64,000 nt of DNA, from assembly GCA_029779845.1 (NCBI GenBank), contig JAKOZT010000033.1:1-64000 (forward strand). The letters are read 5' to 3'. The notes below the pieces were generated by a model that ran no database searches, had not been told where the DNA came from, and was given only the letters and a program-made list of their open reading frames with translations. Numbering within the stretch: position 1 is the stretch's first letter; every line of letters starts with the position of its first letter. This DNA comes from Pseudomonadota bacterium (GTDB taxonomy: Bacteria > Pseudomonadota > Gammaproteobacteria > Burkholderiales > Burkholderiaceae_C). Positions 58,555 to 64,000 of this stretch are shown piece after piece. A program made the translations under genes and the position numbers.

Positions 58555-59370
58555 ATGATTTTATCGTCCGCATCCGAGGGCAACGCCGGCTGGGCGCTGG
58601 CCGTGCCCGCGCTGGCGGCGCTGCTGGCCTACCTCGCCGCGGCGCTGGCGCGCACCGAGCGCGAGGCGGCGCTGCGCGGCGCGCTGATGGCCGGCTGGAT
58701 CGCGCACGGGCTGGCCATCGTGATCGACATCGCCGGCATCGGCGCGCCCACCGCCGGCGCGCGCTTCGGCTTCGCGCCGGCGCTGTCGGCGACGATGTGG
58801 CTGGTGCTCGCGGTCTACGCGGTCGAGAGCCGCTTCCTGCCGCTGCCCGGCGTGCGGCGCACGCTCGCGCTGCTCGGCGCGGCCACCGTGCTGCTGGCGC
58901 TGCTGTTCCCCGGCGAGCTGCGCCCGCATGCGCTGTCGCGCTGGGCGCCGCTGCACTGGGTGCTGGGCATCGCGTCCTACGGCCTGTTCGGCGCGGCGGT
59001 GCTGCACGGCGCGATGCTCAACCGCGCCGAGCAGCAGATGCGCCAGCACGCCGCGGCGCCGCCGGGCATGCCGCTGCTGCGGCTCGAGCGGCTGACCTTC
59101 CGCTTCGTCGGCGCCGGCTTCGTTGTGCTGTCGGCCGCGCTGCTGCTGGGCGCGTGGTTCGCGCAGCCGTGGCGCTGGGATCATAAGACGGTGTTCTCGG
59201 TGCTCGGCTGGCTGGTGTTCGCGGGGCTGCTGGCGGGCCGGCGCGCCTTCGGCTGGCGCGGCCCGCTGGCCACGCGCTGGCTGTACGGCGGCGCGGCGCT
59301 GCTGCTGCTGGCCTACGTGGGCTCGCGCTTCGTGCTGGAGATCCTGCTGCAGCGTCCGGTCGCGGGCTGA
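58555..59370 (+). CDS. ypjD: Cytochrome c assembly-like inner-membrane protein (YpjD type)
   Basis: A 271-residue membrane protein of the CcsA/HemX/YpjD group with about eight hydrophobic helices. The family-typical HWVLGIASYGLFGAAVLHG near residues 140-158 and WDHKTVFSVLGWLVFAGLL near 205-223 contain histidines that could ligate heme. In many betaproteobacteria this gene is divergent from ffh, as here. Its physiological role is unsettled; do not equate it with the cytochrome c synthase CcsA. It is followed by the PP0621-like gene. Confidence 0.85.
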   Translation: MILSSASEGNAGWALAVPALAALLAYLAAALARTEREAALRGALMAGWIAHGLAIVIDIAGIGAPTAGARFGFAPALSATMWLVLAVYAVESRFLPLPGVRRTLALLGAATVLLALLFPGELRPHALSRWAPLHWVLGIASYGLFGAAVLHGAMLNRAEQQMRQHAAAPPGMPLLRLERLTFRFVGAGFVVLSAALLLGAWFAQPWRWDHKTVFSVLGWLVFAGLLAGRRAFGWRGPLATRWLYGGAALLLLAYVGSRFVLEILLQRPVAG

Positions 59371-59374
59371 GCTC

Positions 59375-59617
59375 ATGAAGTTCGTCTTGCTGATCGTCGC
59401 GGTGCTCGTGCTGGTGTGGCTGCTGCGCGGCGCGCGCCGGCGCGACGAGGCGCCGCCGGCGCCGGGGCGCGAACAGCGCGGCGATGCCGAGCCGATGGTC
59501 GCCTGCCAGCTGTGCGGCGTGCACCTGCCGAAGCATGAGGCGCTGCCCGGCCGCGGCGGCGTGTTCTGCGGAGAAGCCCATCGTGCCGAGTACGAGCAGC
59601 AGCACCGCGCGAGCTGA
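59375..59617 (+). CDS. PP0621-family small zinc-ribbon membrane protein
   Basis: An 80-residue protein: an N-terminal membrane helix (KFVLLIVAVLVLVWLLRG) and a metal-site-like region CQLCGVHLPKHEAL...VFCGEAH (three cysteines and histidines, about residues 44-68). It matches the PP0621 family in size and pattern. It is found between ypjD and pilS in many Burkholderiales and Pseudomonas relatives; function unknown. It starts 4 nt after the ypjD stop. Its end overlaps the proposed pilS start by 35 bp. Confidence 0.8.
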   Translation: MKFVLLIVAVLVLVWLLRGARRRDEAPPAPGREQRGDAEPMVACQLCGVHLPKHEALPGRGGVFCGEAHRAEYEQQHRAS

Positions 59618-61523
59618 AGGCCGGCGCGCCGGCGAGCGGCGCCACGCACGGCGCGGGCCGACCGCCGACGAATCGTGGTTCGGCGCCTTCGGCTCGGTGG
59701 AGGACACGCAGCTCGGCAGCCAGTACGACGCGGGCGATGCCGGTGACATGGCCGGTGCGAACGACAGGGGCGAAGGCGACCCGTCGTCGCGCGGCAGCGC
59801 GTCGCCATCGCTCGACTCGCGCCTGTTCTCGCGCCAGGCCGAGCGCATCGTCAGCGCCGGCCAGACGGCCTTCGACCGGATCTACCGCACCTTCATCGGC
59901 GCGCGCGCCGCGCTCGGCGTCGCGCTGGTGCTCGCGCAGGCGATCACCGGCCTGTTCGGCTCGCGGCCCTCGCTGGAAGCGACGCTGATCAGCGTCACCT
60001 ACGGCACGCTGGCGCTGGTGCTGTGGCTGCTGCCGCGCAAGACGCCGGTGGCGCCGCAGGCGCTGGCGCGCGTGTTCGGCACGCCCTGGCTGGTGACGAT
60101 CGGCGTCGATCTGCTCGCCTTCAGCGCGCTGCACGTGCTGGCCTCGGGTTCGAGCCTGAACTACGTGGCGCTGCTGGTGCTGCCGGTGCTGATGGCCGGC
60201 GTGCTGACGCCGCGCCCGCTGGCGCTGGCCACCGCGGCGGCGGTGGCGCTGATGCTGCTGGCCACCGCCTGGGTCGACGGCCTGCGCGGCAGCAGCCTGA
60301 CGCAGCTGCTGACGCAGGCGGCGCTGGCCGGCAGCGGCTTCTTCGTCATCACCGTGCTGGCCGGCGAGCTGGCCGGGCGCCTGGCGCGCGAGGAGCTGAG
60401 CGCACGCGGCAACATGGAGATGGCGCGCCAGCAGGCGGCGCTGAACCGCCTCGTGATCGAGGAGATGCAGGACGGCATCCTCGTCGTCGACCGGCGCGGC
60501 CGCGTGCGCGCCGCCAACCCGGCGGCGCGGCGCCTGCTCGCACCGCAGGGCATGAGCCGGCCGGCGCCGTTCCAGCTGCGCGGCATCGAGGCCTGGGCCG
60601 GGCTGGTGCGCACCGTCGAGCAGGCCTTCGTCGAATCGAGCTGGCCGGAGGCGGGGCGCGACGTGACGCTCGAGTTCGAGCCCGGCTCGAGCCGCACGCT
60701 GCGCGTGCGCGTGCGCTTCACGCGCCACAAGGCGGCGCAGGCGAGCGAGGACTTCTGCGTGCTGTTCCTCGAGGACGTGCGCAACATGCAGGCGCGCAGC
60801 CGCCAGGAGAAGCTCGCCGCGATGGGGCGCGTGTCGGCCGGCATCGCGCACGAGATCCGCAACCCGCTGGCGGCGATCGCGCAGGCCAACGCGCTGATGG
60901 CCGAGGACGCCACCGAGCCGGGGCAGGTGCGGTTGACGCGCATGGTGGCCGACAACGTCGACCGCTTGAAGCGCATCGTCGACGACGTGATGGAGGTGGC
61001 GCCGGGCCAGCTGCAGGAAGCGACCGCGATCGACGCGACGGCGCTGGTGGCGGCGATCTGCAGCGACTGGGCACGCTCGGCCGGCGTCAGGCTGGGCGAG
61101 CAGAGCGTGCTGCGCGTCGAGCTGCCGCCGCAGCCGCTGGGCGTGGCCTTCGACGCCGAGCACCTGCGGCGCGTGCTCGTCAACCTGCTCGACAACGCGC
61201 ACCGCCACGCCAGCGGCGCGAGCGGCAGCGTGGTGCTGCGCCTGGACGCGCGCGACGACGAGCGTGTCTTCCTCAGCGTCGCCAGCGACGGCGCGCCGAT
61301 CGCCGCCGACGTCGAGCCGTACCTGTTCGAGCCCTTCTTCTCGACGCGCAGCCGAGGCACCGGCCTCGGCCTGTATATTTGCCGCGAGCTGTGCGAACGC
61401 TACGGCGCCAGCATCGACTACCGCGCCCGCCCGGGCGGCGACCCGCACCCGAACGAGTTCTTCATGGTGATGCGTCGCATGCCGCTGGCCGACACCGAAG
61501 CGCGACTGCATCTGACTTCATGA
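59583..61523 (+). CDS. pilS: Two-component sensor histidine kinase PilS
   Basis: The sensor of the PilSR system controlling type IV pilin expression. About 646 residues: a disordered N-terminal stretch, six membrane helices (about residues 105-265), a PAS domain ([20 protein letters not shown]), the DHp H-box [15 protein letters not shown] with the phospho-accepting His, and the ATPase domain with [10 protein letters not shown] and GTGLGLYI. I use the GTG at 59583 (GGAG 9 nt upstream); an ATG at 59748 would give 591 residues and keep all domains. Start uncertain, identity firm. Confidence 0.92.
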   Translation: MPSTSSSTARAEGRRAGERRHARRGPTADESWFGAFGSVEDTQLGSQYDAGDAGDMAGANDRGEGDPSSRGSASPSLDSRLFSRQAERIVSAGQTAFDRIYRTFIGARAALGVALVLAQAITGLFGSRPSLEATLISVTYGTLALVLWLLPRKTPVAPQALARVFGTPWLVTIGVDLLAFSALHVLASGSSLNYVALLVLPVLMAGVLTPRPLALATAAAVALMLLATAWVDGLRGSSLTQLLTQAALAGSGFFVITVLAGELAGRLAREELSARGNMEMARQQAALNRLVIEEMQDGILVVDRRGRVRAANPAARRLLAPQGMSRPAPFQLRGIEAWAGLVRTVEQAFVESSWPEAGRDVTLEFEPGSSRTLRVRVRFTRHKAAQASEDFCVLFLEDVRNMQARSRQEKLAAMGRVSAGIAHEIRNPLAAIAQANALMAEDATEPGQVRLTRMVADNVDRLKRIVDDVMEVAPGQLQEATAIDATALVAAICSDWARSAGVRLGEQSVLRVELPPQPLGVAFDAEHLRRVLVNLLDNAHRHASGASGSVVLRLDARDDERVFLSVASDGAPIAADVEPYLFEPFFSTRSRGTGLGLYICRELCERYGASIDYRARPGGDPHPNEFFMVMRRMPLADTEARLHLTS

Positions 61524-61629
61524 GACATCCTTCGTCATTCTGGTTGCGGGCCGAGCGCCGGGCCGCTCCCAAGCCGGCCCGCGTCCCATCCGGGGACCGG
61601 CCGACGCACTCGTCGGACGAGGGGCAGTC

Positions 61630-63194
<1,565 letters not shown>

Positions 63195-63198
<4 letters not shown>

Positions 63199-63800
63199 AG
63201 CCACGCTGGTTCGGCGGCTGGTGGTCGGGCGCGCGGCGCTGCGATTCGCCGAACTTCAATGAGCGACCCGAGGGCACGGCGGTGTCGCTGCTGGTCGTGC
63301 ATTCGATCAGCTTGCCGCCGGGCGAATACGGCGGCGACGCGATCGAGGCGCTGTTCACCAACCGCCTCGACTGGAGCGCGCATCCGTACTTCGAGACGAT
63401 CCGCGGCCTGCGGGTCTCGGCGCACTTCGTCGTGCGGCGCGGCGGCGAGCTGATCCAGTTCGTCTCCGGCGACCGGCGTGCCTGGCATGCCGGCCGCTCG
63501 GCGTGGCGCGGCCGCGAGAACTGCAACGACTACTCGATCGGCGTCGAGCTCGAAGGCCTGGAAGGCGAGCCCTTCGAAGCGGCGCAGTACGACACGCTCG
63601 CCGCGCTTGCGAAAGGTCTCGCACGCCGCTACCCGATCGCCGCGGTGGCCGGCCACGAGCACATCGCGCCGGGGCGCAAGCACGATCCCGGCGCCGGTTT
63701 CGACTGGGCGCTGCTGCGCGCGCGTCTCGACGTCGCCGGCCTCGCGGCCTGGGACTTTCCCGACAGTGCAACACGACGCAACCGGAGCGCGCGGCGCTAG
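63195..63800 (+). CDS. ampD: 1,6-anhydro-N-acetylmuramyl-L-alanine amidase AmpD
   Basis: A cytoplasmic zinc amidase that recycles anhydro-muropeptides and thereby keeps AmpR-type beta-lactamase inducers low. 201 residues of the Amidase_2 fold: first zinc ligand His in [16 protein letters not shown] (about residue 34), [25 protein letters not shown], and the second ligand set in [19 protein letters not shown]. The start is GTG 63195 overlapping the pilR stop. The pilR-ampD order is usual in this group; no ampR or beta-lactamase is seen here. Confidence 0.96.
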
Positions 63801-64000
63801 CGTGGCGCCGCGCCGCGCGCAGCCAGCAACGGCGCGCTTCCGGGCGAATTAGGGGGATGCGCGCATCGGCGCTGGCACGCTAGCGGTAGTGCTTGAAGGT
63901 GTCGGAGGCCCCAGATATAGTGTCCCGCTGTGCTATTCTCGTTCTTCCTCACCAGCGCCGCGCCCGCTTCGGGCGTGCGCGCGTACCACCCGAATCCGCA
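63801..64000 (+). other. Right-edge intergenic region upstream of an unseen gene
   Basis: The last 200 bases contain no convincing coding start. They hold a good sigma-70 promoter and an NrdR-like site (annotated separately), and near the end a small hairpin CGCCCG-CTT-CGGGCG at 63961-63975. This looks like the promoter and leader of a gene beyond the edge. In related genomes I would expect a ribonucleotide reductase gene (nrdA) after ampD; that is inference. Confidence 0.5.
63893..63923 (+). promoter_or_regulatory. Sigma-70 promoter overlapped by an NrdR-like box
   Basis: TTGAAG (63893-63898), 17-bp spacer, TATAGT (63916-63921). The 16-mer GCCCCAGATATAGTGT at 63908-63923 covers the -10 and fits the NrdR consensus acaCwAtATaTwGtgt well, with the right half fully matching and mismatches at the left. 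NrdR represses ribonucleotide reductase genes. A second box at the usual spacing was not found. Confidence 0.45.

Noticed and set aside
63873..63891. TGGCACG followed by CTAG, resembling the -24 half of a sigma-54 promoter downstream of pilR-ampD
   Set aside because: The required TTGC(A/T) at -12 is absent (CGGTA instead), so it is not a sigma-54 site.

Overview
The window is a high-GC (visibly about 70 percent G+C), densely packed stretch of core bacterial chromosome. Gene content and order point to a betaproteobacterium of the order Burkholderiales, probably near the Rubrivivax/Leptothrix/Methylibium part of that order. Markers are the mlaFEDACB order with mlaA inside the operon, mutM-TPR-lolB-ispE-tRNA(Gln)-prs-rplY-pth, hemA-prfA-prmC...grxD-ubiX, ffh/ypjD/pilS/pilR/ampD, a CIRCE-controlled groESL, and a short-form HisG. 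The genus is inferred only. I see no prophage, insertion sequence, CRISPR array, integrase or defence island.

Layout: 0.2-3.7 kb, a TPR-like protein and TetR regulator divergent from a YadGH-type ABC exporter and ibaG. 3.8-12.3 kb, murA and hisGDCBHAF, running straight into rsmD, coaD and a 2[4Fe-4S] ferredoxin. 12.3-18.5 kb (minus), TPR protein-lolB-ispE-tRNA(Gln)-prs-rplY-pth-DUF4124 gene. 18.5-23.5 kb, mutM and the phospholipid-transport operon mlaFEDACB. 23.4-26.1 kb (minus), cytochrome c4, a small conserved gene and the methionine-sulfoxide reductase pair msrP/msrQ. 26.2-32.5 kb, engB and an alpha/beta hydrolase, then a DUF1631 gene with a patatin/Omp85 (PlpD-type) protein, and a 5'-truncated DJ-1/PfpI remnant. 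32.6-40.8 kb (minus), groES-groEL under a heat-shock/CIRCE promoter, and pilB-pilC-pilD-coaE-zapD-yacG-lipoprotein. 40.9-48.1 kb, tRNA(Pro), ispB, rplU-rpmA, obgE-proB, rppH, proS and a lytic transglycosylase. 48.1-53.1 kb (minus), hemA-prfA-prmC-outer-membrane protein-grxD-ubiX. 53.2-58.5 kb, a small membrane protein, miaB, tRNA(Met), ftsY, a DUF2726 protein and ffh. 58.5-64 kb, ypjD, a PP0621-type zinc protein, pilS-pilR, ampD and the promoter of a gene beyond the right edge.

Functional themes are envelope biogenesis (murA, mla, lolB, ampD, PlpD-like protein), histidine synthesis, translation and its quality control (prs, rplY, pth, rplU, rpmA, prfA, prmC, proS, miaB, three tRNAs), membrane targeting (ffh, ftsY), chaperonins, and type IV pili (pilBCD and pilSR, without the pilin gene). 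Genes are tightly coupled: about 17 neighbouring pairs overlap through an NTGA start/stop. Several operon-leading genes have a -10-like hexamer only 6-9 nt before the start codon, which suggests leaderless mRNAs.

I did not find a convincing undescribed multi-gene system. The items most worth a second look are the hisF-rsmD junction without hisI/hisE, the mla block separated from yadGH-ibaG-murA, the PlpD-like secretion protein beside a DUF1631 gene, the groESL dual promoter, the truncated DJ-1 gene, the recurrent close-in -10 elements, and a possible NrdR box at the right edge.
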